A stretch of 64,000 bases of DNA from Chondrosia reniformis (taxonomy: Eukaryota; Porifera; Demospongiae; Chondrillida; Chondrillidae), in the NCBI GenBank assembly GCA_947172415.1, contig OX359194.1, positions 5,642,001-5,706,000 of the forward strand, given 5' to 3'. Positions within the stretch are counted from its first letter, which is position 1. Each line of letters begins with the position of its first letter. This document shows positions 33,901-43,582 of this stretch, piece after piece. The translations under genes were made by a program, and so were the position numbers. The notes below the pieces were generated by a model that was not told where the DNA came from, did no database searches, and saw only the letters and a list, made by a program, of their open reading frames with translations.

Positions 33901-36900
33901 AGAAGGAGGTAGGTGATGGAACACCTGTCTTACCGCCATCTCTCACACCCCGTCACCACACCCCTTCACCACACACCCCTTAACCACACCCCTAATTGTA
34001 TGCCTTAGTGTATTTTGCATACAAATTTGTGTAAAAATTATGAACACTGTAAGTTCAACTTGCATCCATTGGATACACATGTACACCCGTATAATAGTCG
34101 GTTGTTAGTAATTTTGCTCTTCTAGGAGAAGGAGGAAGCACAGATTACCAAACAGCTCAAAAGATTTGGAGTGATGTATGGGATGAACTGGTGACAGGTA
34201 AATGCTTCTCACTATAATGAGTACATGATAGGGAAATTAGGTATAACTTGCTGCTCTAGTGGAACAAGTACAAATATATAAATGAGTTCTGGGACAAGAA
34301 CAGATCACAGATGCATAGTCAGCCTGGGCCCAACTCCCAGTATCTACCTATTTCATTGTTTACTGTTTATAGATTAATAATGTACGTACATAAAATGTAG
34401 CTAGATATTGGTTATCATTTCTAGTCTCACCAATAAGCTATGTACATATACGTACTCTATGTGCATCTCTGGACATTAGCACAAGGTGCATGCATCAGCA
34501 TATACACGTATCATGTCTTTTTTCATTATAATATGCTGTAGGCTGTATTCGTTCATTTGTGCCTCATACAGCTACATACGTACGTAGCTTGTAAAACATT
34601 CTTATATTATTGCTGCACTTTTTATAAGTATTTCATAGCTTCCTATGGGTTGTGGGTTTTTGCACAGGTACAGAGTCAGCAATGAAAATGTACCTGGGGG
34701 AAATTGTATCTTTTCTCTGTCCTACCCTTGAAGTCAGTTCTTGGAGTCTCAAGTCACAAGGGGCTGCTGCCATTGCAACACTAGCGGATAAAGCAGGTAA
34801 CGTAGGACTGTTTGTATGTTTATATGGTAAATGGGCATCTGTAGTGTGCTTGTATGAGTCACAAAATATCAAGAAGGAGACAAAGATTCCCAGGGTCACT
34901 GATGAAGGGTGGAATTCCCAGAAGCAGCTGTCTGGCCCAGTGGAGAAGACGAAGGAGAAATCCTCTTGTATCTTCATGATCATCCACAGCTCTTACTAGG
35001 TTTCATTCACTATAGGCCTTTACTCTAAAGTATATAGATGTAGCATGTTGAAAAAATGTGTGTTAGATTATCTTGTATGTATTCAAGTAAAGTGTCTAAA
35101 ATAGTAATTTCTAGATGCACCCAAAATTTATGCATCTCAATATGTGCTATGTATATTGCTAATATTAAACCAACTTGTGGTAATTGGCAGTGATTGCATT
35201 ATAATCAATAGCTTTATAAGGAGCAAGTGAACTAATAGCTTTGTATTTGATAACAACTCTTTGTTGATGACTTCAGAATGCCCCTAAAGTTTGGTTACAG
35301 TTCCAAACTGATAGTCTTTGTGATATGCAAGCCCACCTGTACCTATTAGGATATACTATTTGTTTCTTTATCTTGTTCATATGTACGTAGGCATGTAAGC
35401 CTGTATAAGTACGTATATGTACTATATACATATGCAGTACACACTATTACGTACATATGTGCAGCCAGTATTGTATAACTCTTTTAGGCTCAAACCTCAA
35501 GCCACCTCATCTAAGTTTAGTGATGAATGCTCTAAAGACTGGTCTATCTGGTAGAGTTTGGGAAGGGAAGGAATCTCTCCTGAAGGCAACAAAGAAAGTC
35601 AGTATTTCATGCAAGGCAGAAATTGAAGAAAGCAAAGACTCTACGCAACCAACCATCCAAGAGGTCAGCATTCCAACTGCCAAAACATTAAATAATCCAA
35701 GTGCTGTTACTACCATAAACACTTATTAAAAACAATATAAAGTTTGTGATAGCCTCATTGTTGCATTCTATGGCTTCTTTATGTAATATCTGAAACCTTT
35801 AGATGGCTGAATCAGTTTTCAAGGAATGCAGGAAAAGAAAAGCAACATATCGAATCATAGCCTTTGATGCTCTTGGTACCATATGTGAAACTTACGAAAT
35901 TGACATTTTTAAAGATGTACATGCAATGTTGACTCCAATTGTCAATCCAGTAAGCTATGCAGTACTTCACATTGCTAATCATGTGTTCTCATACATTTAA
36001 AGATAAACAAATAAACTTTGCTAAGCGATATGAATGAAATCATTTTTAATTGGCCCAATTCTATAGCATTTCCTGATATACAAACATATATCATACAATT
36101 ATGCAATTTAGTTTATCATACTTATGTATATACTTTTGTAATTATCAAATCCTTTATGGTTCACACATATGTCACTGAAGTTCTAAGTTTTTGTTGATTT
36201 TATTTAACCATATTAGGATGGAAAGTATGGAGAAAGTAGTGATGATGACGGTGATGTGACAGATAAAGAGAAGTTGAGGGAAGAAAGGATAAAGTCTGCC
36301 TCGTTGAAAACTGACTTACTAGTTGCTTCATGCACTTTATTGGGACAAGCTTGGCCTAAAACCACAGAAACGCAAGGTATGTCGGTTAATGCCTATTTTG
36401 CTCAAAACAGTGTATATACAGTAAATTCTCTCCAATTGAAATGATCACTTTGGGCAAGCAACTGCATTCCATTATAATTCAAACACTCCAGGCATAAGAT
36501 TGTGGATAAAGGATATTGGGGAAACTTGTGAGGGTTTGATTAAAGTGTAAGAATTAAAAGACCTGAAATGATAAGGCTGTAAAGATAACAGTTACGTATA
36601 TATATACGTACCTATACTCTCTATAGGTGTGCAGTATATTCTCTCTCTGTATGTACGTACAATCTACTTTAATGTACATTTTTTCGTCACTTTTAGCTAA
36701 CTTTTTTGACAAGGTTTTATCAATAGTTTGCAAGCTGGCACAAAAGTGTACATGGAAAGAGCAATCTGCCATCATGAAAACATGTGAAGTCATCTTCAAA
36801 AGGTAAAGGAACTAACCTTGAGTCCACACAAGAAATTATAATGATAATGTGTTTATATTAACTTATAGTTTATTCTGTTAAGCTTATTCGTCACTAAAGC

Positions 36901-38077
36901 ATTTTTATGTTGCAAGGTGTTAGTTGTATTGCTGCTGCTAGATCAGCAATATGTGCATGCATCATAATGATAATATTACATTAACTTATAGTTTATTCTA
37001 TTAAGCTTATTCATCTTTGAATTGGTTCATCTTGAGTCTTGTGAGCGTCTAGATGCACCAATTCAAAGATAAGTCTGGTGCAGTTAGAAGAAACCCTTCA
37101 TCATCTAAAGCTTATTCGTCACTAAAGCATTTTTATGTTGCAAGGTGTTAGTTGTATTGTTGCTGCTAGATCAGCAATAAGTATCATACTAAATGTCTCC
37201 CTCTCATTACACAGATGACTAGTGCATGACATCTAATGAGTGATCTCAATGGACTGACATTGTGTATAGATAAATATACCCTTATGTTGATATACCCTTA
37301 TGTTGATATAGGGCACAGAATGTATAGATAAATATACCCTTATGTTGATATAGGGCACAGAATGTATGTGATCTAAGGGAAAATCACCTGGTGGAGTTCA
37401 TATCAGCTATTATTTTGTGCATCAACAATGCTAAATATACCAGTGTGAGAATGAAGGCCCTTGATGCTCTGAAAGCCTTCACAGTTTATGCTTCACGTAA
37501 GCACAAGATGAATGCTGTAATTTCCTATTGGAATCTATCTTTGAGGTGGTTCAACTTCAGTCTTTTTAGCATTTAGAGATATACATACATGTACATTACG
37601 TAGTTTATTTCTTGAGAATCCGCCTGACATTTCAACCCTGGTGACTGCTGGAGTTTGCCTCTTTTATAGAGAATTTTTCTTGCCATTTTAAGAAAGCAAA
37701 CTACATCTTTAGATGCTCAAAATGAACCATCTCAAAGATATATTTGGTACATAGTTACATATAAGAAATCCGTATCACATATCACCTAAATATTGGAATG
37801 TAGTTATATATCATTCAATTCTATATATACAGCTGTTATAGTAATACTTACATAGGTATCAGCCCCTGTATGTACGTATGTATATACCTATTCTATGTAA
37901 GTATTCTGAGATAATTTAATCTATTATTGTATTATATACTATATGTTTGTAGATCATAAGAAACATCTTCTTGAATCTCTCTTCACTTGTGAGCTAGTGG
38001 GAGCCCTGAATGGTCTTAAGAACCCCAGAGAGAAGGAGTTTGCAGCTGATGTACTATCAAAGAAGCCATCCAAATAA
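21982..38077 (+). CDS. ECM29: Proteasome adaptor/scaffold ECM29, 34 exons; N-terminal ~600 residues not found
   Basis: HEAT-repeat protein that tethers 26S proteasomes. Exons (all GT-AG, phases consistent): 21982-22186, 22615-22674, 22843-22946, 23069-23200, 23884-24067, 24692-24867, 25107-25208, 25384-25599, 25754-25813, 25888-25939, 26302-26416, 26573-26641, 26701-26818, 26881-26969, 27580-27661, 28038-28117, 28935-29040, 30031-30209, 30334-30367, 30537-30611, 31793-31846, 31932-32081, 32592-32658, 32955-33046, 33203-33269, 33771-33908, 34126-34197, 34668-34796, 35488-35663, 35803-35949, 36217-36376, 36697-36802, 37354-37496, 37953-38077 (stop). About 1,287 residues match the animal protein colinearly, for example [68 protein letters not shown] and [13 protein letters not shown]. 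The first exon seen begins at an acceptor, not a start codon. Introns hold two minisatellites, three hammerhead elements and a MITE. Confidence 0.92.
22306..22372 (-). repeat. Truncated copy of the hammerhead element (no ribozyme)
   Basis: Matches 49,355-49,420 of the element copy near 49.4 kb (shared CATTTTCCTACATGC and CCTATTCTGTAAAAAA) but stops before the ribozyme part. Lies in an ECM29 intron. Confidence 0.6.
27755..28012. mobile_element. 258-bp MITE of the Tc1/mariner-pogo type
   Basis: Ends CAGTAAACCTC and GAGGTTTGACTG are inverted near-matches, flanked on both sides by TA (27,753-54 and 28,013-14), the target duplication of this superfamily. No coding capacity. It lies in an ECM29 intron just before the exon at 28,038. 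Confidence 0.75.
28420..28565 (-). repeat. Hammerhead element copy F (intron of ECM29, antisense)
   Basis: Minus-strand copy of the dispersed element, including its conserved tail (CTAAAGTATAGCATG-like stretch near 28,410) and a well preserved ribozyme. Confidence 0.7.
28512..28557 (-). ncRNA. Hammerhead ribozyme, copy F
   Basis: On the minus strand: helix I GGGTTA pairing with TGGCCC using two G-U pairs, core CTGATGA, helix II GGG/CCC, GAAAC, near-palindromic helix III ACAACTGT, cleavage triplet GTC. All core bases are intact. Confidence 0.75.
29535..29988. repeat. 30-bp minisatellite, about 15 copies
   Basis: Unit TTGGGCAAAGGCCCTAGTGT plus GCTATATACA. Because 30 is divisible by three it creates long open frames in several frames on both strands; these are artefacts. 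It sits in the ECM29 intron that ends at 30,030, about 40 bp before the acceptor. Confidence 0.95.
30631..31320. repeat. 34-bp minisatellite, about 20 copies
   Basis: Unit TCACTATATACAGTACTGTC plus ACTGTGTTGTCATG, with a variant carrying TTATC and others with CACAA or CCC. It starts about 20 bp after the donor of the ECM29 exon 30,537-30,611 and contains the palindrome CAGTACTG. Confidence 0.95.
32155..32535 (+). repeat. Hammerhead element copy A (intron of ECM29, sense)
   Basis: Longest copy, colinear with copy B at 34,880-35,220, including a shared 3' portion with GGTTTAGTTCACTATAG, GTATATAGATG and GCTAATATTAAACCAAC. Together they suggest a full element of about 350-380 bp. Confidence 0.7.
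32164..32209 (+). ncRNA. Hammerhead ribozyme, copy A (helix II damaged)
   Basis: Core CTGATGA and GAAAC, perfectly palindromic helix III ACAGCTGT and GTC are intact. Helix I GGGTCA/TAACCC has one mismatch and helix II (GAG versus CCT) is weak. Confidence 0.65.
34880..35220 (+). repeat. Hammerhead element copy B (intron of ECM29, sense)
   Basis: Colinear with copy A through its whole length; located in the intron between 34,796 and 35,488. Confidence 0.7.
34893..34938 (+). ncRNA. Hammerhead ribozyme, copy B (one core change)
   Basis: Helix I GGGTCA/TGGCCC is fully paired, core CTGATGA, helix II GGG/CCC, then GAAGC instead of GAAAC, with GTC and the palindromic helix III otherwise intact. The A-to-G change at 15.1 could form a G-U pair but probably lowers activity. 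Confidence 0.7.
36860..37353. repeat. Internally duplicated ECM29 intron, including a duplicated 3' splice site
   Basis: The block around GTCACTAAAGCATTTTTATG (36,890-36,950) recurs at 37,110-37,180. Near the end, GTTGATATAGGGCACAGAAT occurs twice (about 37,301 and 37,343), so two identical acceptors precede the exon; the second is in frame as exon 37,354. An inverted repeat (ATCTTTGAATTGGT / ACCAATTCAAAGAT) lies at about 37,012-37,067. Confidence 0.75.
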
Positions 38078-38761
38078 TAATTGTTTTGGTTCAACAGTAA
38101 TTACATTACTATTATGGAATAGTTAATACAGCCTCATCCTATAATGTTTAGATGTATATAGAAATAATACAACATGTTACATAATTAATGTGCAAATGTG
38201 TAAATGTGGAAAAATAATATTCAGTGCAAACATGTTTAATGCAACTTACAAAATTTGACACATGTATACGTATATACGTACATGCATATTATGGAAGGTA
38301 CATTTGCTTTATACAGTATAGTTTACACTGTAGACACCATAAAGATTGGGCCATGCAAAAAAGTCATTAATTTAGTTTTTGCCGTTTTGACCTCTTCTGT
38401 TTGGCCTGTACACCTCTTGAACAGTCCAGGGAGACTGTTGTAAAGCTTTTTCTTCTCCAAAGATTTGGGTATAACTGATTTTTTTTCTTTTAGAGACAAA
38501 GATCTTCCTAGGCCTAGACAATTCTGCATAATACAATATGCATAACATTATATACATATACATTAAAATTATTGTGTCAACGTCAACCTCATTAAGATCC
38601 TATATATATGTATAGGTTTTAGTAATATGCATACATACGTATGAGCATAAGCATGCACCACTGTGTACATGCATCGTGTGCACAAAATGTAAACATATAT
38701 ATGCATGCAAGTATTATATATAAAATAAAAATTGCACTATTATATGTCCTTAATTTTCAAG
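38078..38761. other. Convergent 3' region between ECM29 and the CARD gene
   Basis: Mostly AT-rich with TACGTA palindromes. One coding-like segment on the minus strand at 38,372-38,513 (PRKIFVSKRKKISYTQIFG then SPWTVQEVYRPNRRGQNG, stop at 38,372) could be an alternative last exon of the CARD gene. Confidence 0.5.
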
Positions 38762-40061
38762 TCATTGGCTCACTTTTTTATGAGGGACCCGGGTGCACAT
38801 GCCTAGCTGTACATGTGCATGTGGCAGTCGAGTATGTTCTACTGAAATTAACACATCTTCAATGCCATACCCATCCATGCTTAAGTGTGATGGACATCTG
38901 CTAAAATGTGAATAGTATTCTCCATCATAGCTTCCATCAAAATCTGAACCCCTTGATTCCATCCGAGATAAGCAGCTTTTGACCTCGCTATCCCGCTCCA
39001 ATTGATGGCTTTCCAGGCCAAGCAACCTTTGCTTGATTTCATCATACTCCCTTTCCACTCTGACAAGGGATAACATGGATGATGACAGTTGCTTTTCCAA
39101 TGAACACACCTTTTCTGTGAGCAGAGAGCAATCCTTTTCCAGCTCATTATTTCTATCTATTAAATCTTTTTCTTTCCTTCTGCTTGCTTCCAAGGATTGG
39201 TTCATTTCTTGAAGAGCTTCATTAAAGAATTGGTGCATCATATTTTTAGTTTCTTTTGCTATTCCAGTCAAGTAATTGTCCACTAAATGGTCAACTTTGA
39301 CTGTTTCTGGAGGCACTGTACTGCAGACAGACAAGTCATCAAAACCAGAATCTTGGCTCTAAAACAAAAGGTCATGAAAGAGTTTTGTAGTAGGTATCTG
39401 GAACAGACATGCATGCTTTTCCATTAAAAGTATAATATACAGTCAGACATATGAACCCTCATCAAGCAACATTGTGTGTTTGTTGCAATCATTATGAGAA
39501 TAAAGCCTGAAGATAAAAATGATTTGGTTAATGAGTGGGTAATTTAGTGGACTGCATGAAGTGTTAATGAGTTAGTTGGTATATGCGTGTATACATGCGC
39601 TTTCACTGCATGGATGAGTGCCGCTATATGGTGCATGCACGTTACATTAGTTCAAAATATCTGAATATCTATGTCTGAACCTTGTAGCTGGTGGGACGCT
39701 TTTTTAATTGGTCCGAACCCAAGGTCTGTTCTTTCAAATATTTTTCCATCTCCTGGCAAATATGCTCCAATCCAGTGTGTTCGTAGTTTGTGTCAATCAA
39801 GCAGGTTCGAATAGTTTCGAAAAATCTGGTAAAACTTCCAGGACCTTTCGCTACTACCATCTCAACCATTTTGATCGCCCTGCTTGCGCTTTTCTTTCTG
39901 AAAAGGCCCCTTCCGTCATCCTTCTTTAGAGCTAGGTATTCGCTGCGTGTCAAAAGCCTTGCTTGAATTAAATACGGACCAACTTCATCAATTGGGAAGT
40001 ACTTATCTAGAAGGGGCAAGAAGTGGTCAAACAATTCGGAAGAATCCCTTTCCTCGTCCAT
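38762..40061 (-). CDS. CARD plus coiled-coil protein
   Basis: Two exons, 39,681-40,061 and 38,762-39,358, phase 0, about 325 residues. Residues 1-95 fit a CARD death-fold (DEVGPYLIQARLLTRSEYLAL as helix 2-3 region, then AIKMVEMVVAKGPGSFTRFF, as in known CARDs). Residues about 140-240 are a long charged coiled coil (MNQSLEASRRKEKDLIDRNN, then LEKDCSLLTEKVCSLEKQLS). This order matches the CARD-CC adaptors (CARD9/CARMA type) that nucleate BCL10; membership of that family is inference. The last 40 residues after a possible donor in SMDG look like intron, so a third exon at 38,372-38,513 may replace them. Confidence 0.72.
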
Positions 40062-40674
40062 CGTTAATTACCACAAACAAGCCCAACAAATTTGATGATC
40101 ATTCTATTCATTCTATTCCTTATATATTCGACACACTGACCTATTACGGTATCTGTTTACATGTACATGGAGTCACTTGCAAACTCGGGTTACCCAAACC
40201 CATTAAATTTGAATCGGTTTACAATAGTGCCTACATGTAGGCCCATGCATAGGACTGATCAATGGAATAGACTATGCTACACTACCCCAATACATGGGTA
40301 GCTTAATTAGCATGAAGTTGTTAATGTATGCCAGAAATAAACTGACAAGACTTGTCACTTGAATTGCTCATTGTGTATAGGAACTGCCAGAAGGAGTCAC
40401 TGATGACTGGCAGTATTCCTAGAAACAGCCGTCTGGCACATTGGACCAAATAATAAAGAGAAGACTCTTGCATCCTCAACCAAAGCTCTCACTGTGTTTG
40501 GTTCCCTGTATTACTGTAGGATGGATGTAGTATGTAGGAAAATGGAGTTTCAGATTACTCATGCAATAGTAAGAGCCAAAGAGTGTTTGTACATAAAGAT
40601 GATTATAGAGACGGTGAATAGGACAGTTTAAATGATAATTACAAAACAGTCAGTACTGAACTAGCTAAAGTCTC
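40062..40674. other. Intergenic region between the CARD gene and NDUFB9
   Basis: Contains hammerhead element copy C (40,388-40,530) and otherwise nothing recognised; the upstream 100 bp of the CARD gene is likely its promoter but has no clear box. Confidence 0.55.
40394..40439 (+). ncRNA. Hammerhead ribozyme, copy C (diverged)
   Basis: Core CTGATGA, GAAAC and GTC are kept. Helix I GAGTCA/TGGCAC has one mismatch, helix III ACAGCCGT has one change from the palindrome, and helix II is rebuilt (CTGG and CAG elements) and weak. Confidence 0.55.
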
Positions 40675-43428
40675 TCAACTGTTACTATTTTTCTTGTGAT
40701 ATTGTATCCACTCATCAAGCCATTGTTTCTCTTCCGGAAGTAATTCTAGAACCTGCAATAGAAACATTATATACGTATGTATATACACTTTCTGGTAAGT
40801 GTTAGCTAGACCTGCATAGGATAGACTCTTGAACCATTTGAAACATTTAAAACACAGAAAACTAAACATTAAGTAGTGATGTGGCAAAATTGATTAAGTT
40901 TGTTATGTATTACTTAATGGCAAATATTTTAATTAACAGTTGGATGAAATAATATCAGTACATTTTATGGTAAACTAATTGGGGTAGGGATTTCTTCTTA
41001 CTGCATCTTAGGATAAAGCTGGGACCCTAGGCTTAAAGAGCATTTGGAGATCACTGAAGAAGATCCATAGGATTGAAACGTTTGACCATGAAGCATTGAA
41101 CTCAAGAAGAACCAACTGCATCTCCCACCCTTATCAAAACTAATTGATGGGCTCACTGTAGCAGCTTGAAACAATTATTAATCAGTCCCCAGACCTTCAA
41201 CAGCTGAATAAGACTTATCTGTAAGTTACACCTCCAGTATAAACAAGATAATAAAAAATATGACCTGTTATGATATTATCAATGATGATGTAATACTTCT
41301 AAAAATAGAAATGATTGATGCTGCTGTGAGCTACAAAAGGTTGTTGTCCAAATTGCTGGAAGGGGCTGCCATTGTTTCCCCATATCACCTGTGGTAGCCA
41401 ACCTATAAATGGAAGCTTTTGATGAAAGAACACTTTGAGGAAATCCAAAGACGCTGCAGGAACCTCAACATCAGGACTATTTTCAAGTCCTTCAACACCA
41501 TCAGAAACTTCCTGACCAAAGTCAAGACTCCACAACCCACTCACAAGAAGGTTAAACTTGTACACGAGATCCGATGCCAGAATTGTGATAAGGTGTACAT
41601 AGGGGAAACAGGTAGAAGCTTGCAGAAGAGGATCTCAGAACATAAGATGGCAGTGAAAAGAGGAGACAGGAATAGCCTGGGACTCCCAACATCAGGTTAC
41701 CCAGGAGGGTGCCACAGTGAAGGAGAAACCTCTTGGGAGCCATTCACATTATGAGCCACCCCAGGACCAGCAATTGGTATGTGGACTCAACTCCAACAAC
41801 ATTTGGCACCCTTTTGTAGCTCCATAGCAACATCAATAACCCACTTTTAGCATCCATTTCTATTATTAGAACTATTACATCATTATTTATCAAGTAATGA
41901 TTTTTATACACTTGTGAGGATACAAGAAATGTAGCAACGAAACTTTTTCTATCATTAGTACATCTTCTAGCTCCTTCATACATCTAAAGTCTACCACAGT
42001 TACCAAGGTGGTTTATATAAAGTGCATGTAAGGATATAGTGCAGTCCACTAAACTCAAACTTGCTAAGCCTGGATAAGCAGAATGTGTATCTTTGTCAAA
42101 GTACCCATTTTATGCATACTATAAAACTGAAAAGTCAAACTTCATTATTCAAATGTCTTAGACTAATCATTCATTATTTTCTTTCCTTTGTACATAACAT
42201 GTTTTGACATTTAAAATAGGCGAGGTCTGAAGGACTTACAGAGGGAGGCGTGGTCTGAAAGATTTAAAGAGGGAGGCGAGGTCTGAAAGATTTACAGAGG
42301 GAGGCGAGGTCTGAAAGATTTACAGAGGGAGGCGAGGTCTGAAGGACTTACAGAGGGAGGCGTGGTCTGAAGGACTTACAGAGGGAGGCGTGGTCTGAAG
42401 GACTTACAGAGGGAGGCGAGGTCTGAAGGACTTACAGAGGGAGGCGTGGTCTGAAGGACTTACAGAGGGAGGCGTGGTCTGAAGGACTTACAGAGTGAGG
42501 CGTGGTCTGAAGGACTTACAGAGGGAGGCGTGGTCTGAAGGACTTACAGAGGGAGGCGAGGTCTGAAAGATTTACAGAGGGAGGCGAGGTCTGAAAGATT
42601 TACAGAGGGAGGCGAGGTCTGAAGGACTTACAGAGGGAGGCGTGGTCTGAAGGACTTACAGAGGGAGGTGTGGTCTGAAGGACTTACAGAGGGAGGCGAG
42701 GTCTGAAGGACTTACAGAGGGAGGTGTGGTCTGAAGGACTTACAGAGGGAGGCGTGGTCTGAAGGACTTACAGAGTGAGGCGTGGTCTGAAGGACTTACA
42801 GAGGGAGGCGTGGTCTGAAGGACTTACAGAGGGAGGCGTGGTCTGAAGGACTTACAGAGGGAGGCGAGGTCTGAAGGACTTACAGAGGGAGGCATGGTCT
42901 GAAGGACTTACAGAGGAAGGCGTGGTCTGAAGGACTTACAGAGGGAGGCGTGGTCTGAAGGACTTACATGAGGTGGTGGTGGCATGTTTCTCTCCCATTT
43001 GCTTCCATCAGGTGCTCCAGGCACTATAAAAGAGAGGAACTTTGAAAAAAAGCAGTAATAAAATCTTTAAGCTAGTTCTGCAATATGAACGAAGGGAAAG
43101 TGAGTCTTAACATTCAAAACGTAGGATTTCATAACTTAGGACACTTTAAGTACATATCGAATAATATAATGAGATTTCGGAGTTACTCACTTATGTACGG
43201 ATCAGGATGCTTGTTCTTTTCAAATTCCGCTTCTCCCTCTTCGAGCAACTTCCTTGCTCGCCTAACATCGTTTATGTTTTTGGCAGCATCGAAACGTTCT
43301 CTGAGCTTGACTGCTTCTACCCTCCACAATTGTCGGTCGACAGTCCAAGATAATAAATGCTTTAAAGAGTTTCTATAAAGGCGAACTACTCGCTGGGTGT
43401 GCGTCAAAATTTCGCCAGGATACGCCAT
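40675..43428 (-). CDS. NDUFB9: NADH dehydrogenase (ubiquinone) 1 beta subcomplex subunit 9
   Basis: Accessory subunit (B22, LYR protein family) of mitochondrial complex I. Exons 43,191-43,428, 42,968-43,023 and 40,675-40,752 give about 123 residues. The N-terminus has THTQRVVRLYRNSLKHLLSW with the LYR motif, then RERFDAAKNI and HPDPYIMPGAPDGSKWERN, matching the animal protein. Human NDUFB9 is about 179 residues; this one ends soon after WLDEWIQYHKK, closer in length to plant and fungal forms. The large second intron holds a Penelope remnant and a 28-bp minisatellite that starts at the donor of exon 2. Confidence 0.88.
41049..41087 (+). ncRNA. Penelope-type hammerhead motif
   Basis: CTGAAGA (position 7 is free in the consensus), helix II arms GATCC and GGATT around ATA, then GAAACGTT with a loop-less ACGT helix III, typical of Penelope-associated small hammerheads, then TGA pairing with TCA as a short helix I. 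Some 330 bp upstream of a GIY-YIG fragment in the same direction. Confidence 0.6.
41400..41760 (+). mobile_element. Penelope-like element fragment, GIY-YIG endonuclease
   Basis: The + strand frame from 41,419 encodes FEEIQRRCRNLNIRTIFKSF, then LTKVKTP, then CQNCDKVYIGETGRSLQKRI and EHKMAVKRGD. The VYIGETGR segment with the following R is the GIY-YIG active-site region as found in Penelope elements. The frame is lost after LGLPTSG, so it is a remnant. It lies in the second NDUFB9 intron, antisense to the gene. Confidence 0.78.
42219..42967. repeat. 28-bp minisatellite, about 27 copies, starting at an NDUFB9 splice donor
   Basis: On the gene strand each unit reads GTAAGTCCTTCAGACC followed by ACGCCTCCCTCT. 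The first GTAAGT is the real donor of the NDUFB9 exon 42,968-43,023, so nearly every unit carries a consensus 5' splice site. Variants differ mainly at one position (ACGCC/TCGCC). Confidence 0.93.
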
Positions 43429-43582
43429 TTTAATTTTTTGGACCTTGTATTTTTATAATGTTACATTGGTTAGTAAAATGTATAAATTAGTGTATAAATT
43501 AGACTAAGATATATATTATAACTATTTGTACCTTCCTGTATAAAAAGAAGTCTGCGAAAAACCCGCCAAAGTTGAGAAAAAC
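43429..43582. promoter_or_regulatory. Bidirectional promoter region of NDUFB9 and ASF1
   Basis: Only 154 bp separate the divergent start codons at 43,428 (-) and 43,583 (+). No TATA box like that of the array genes was seen. That both promoters lie here is inference from spacing. Confidence 0.6.
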
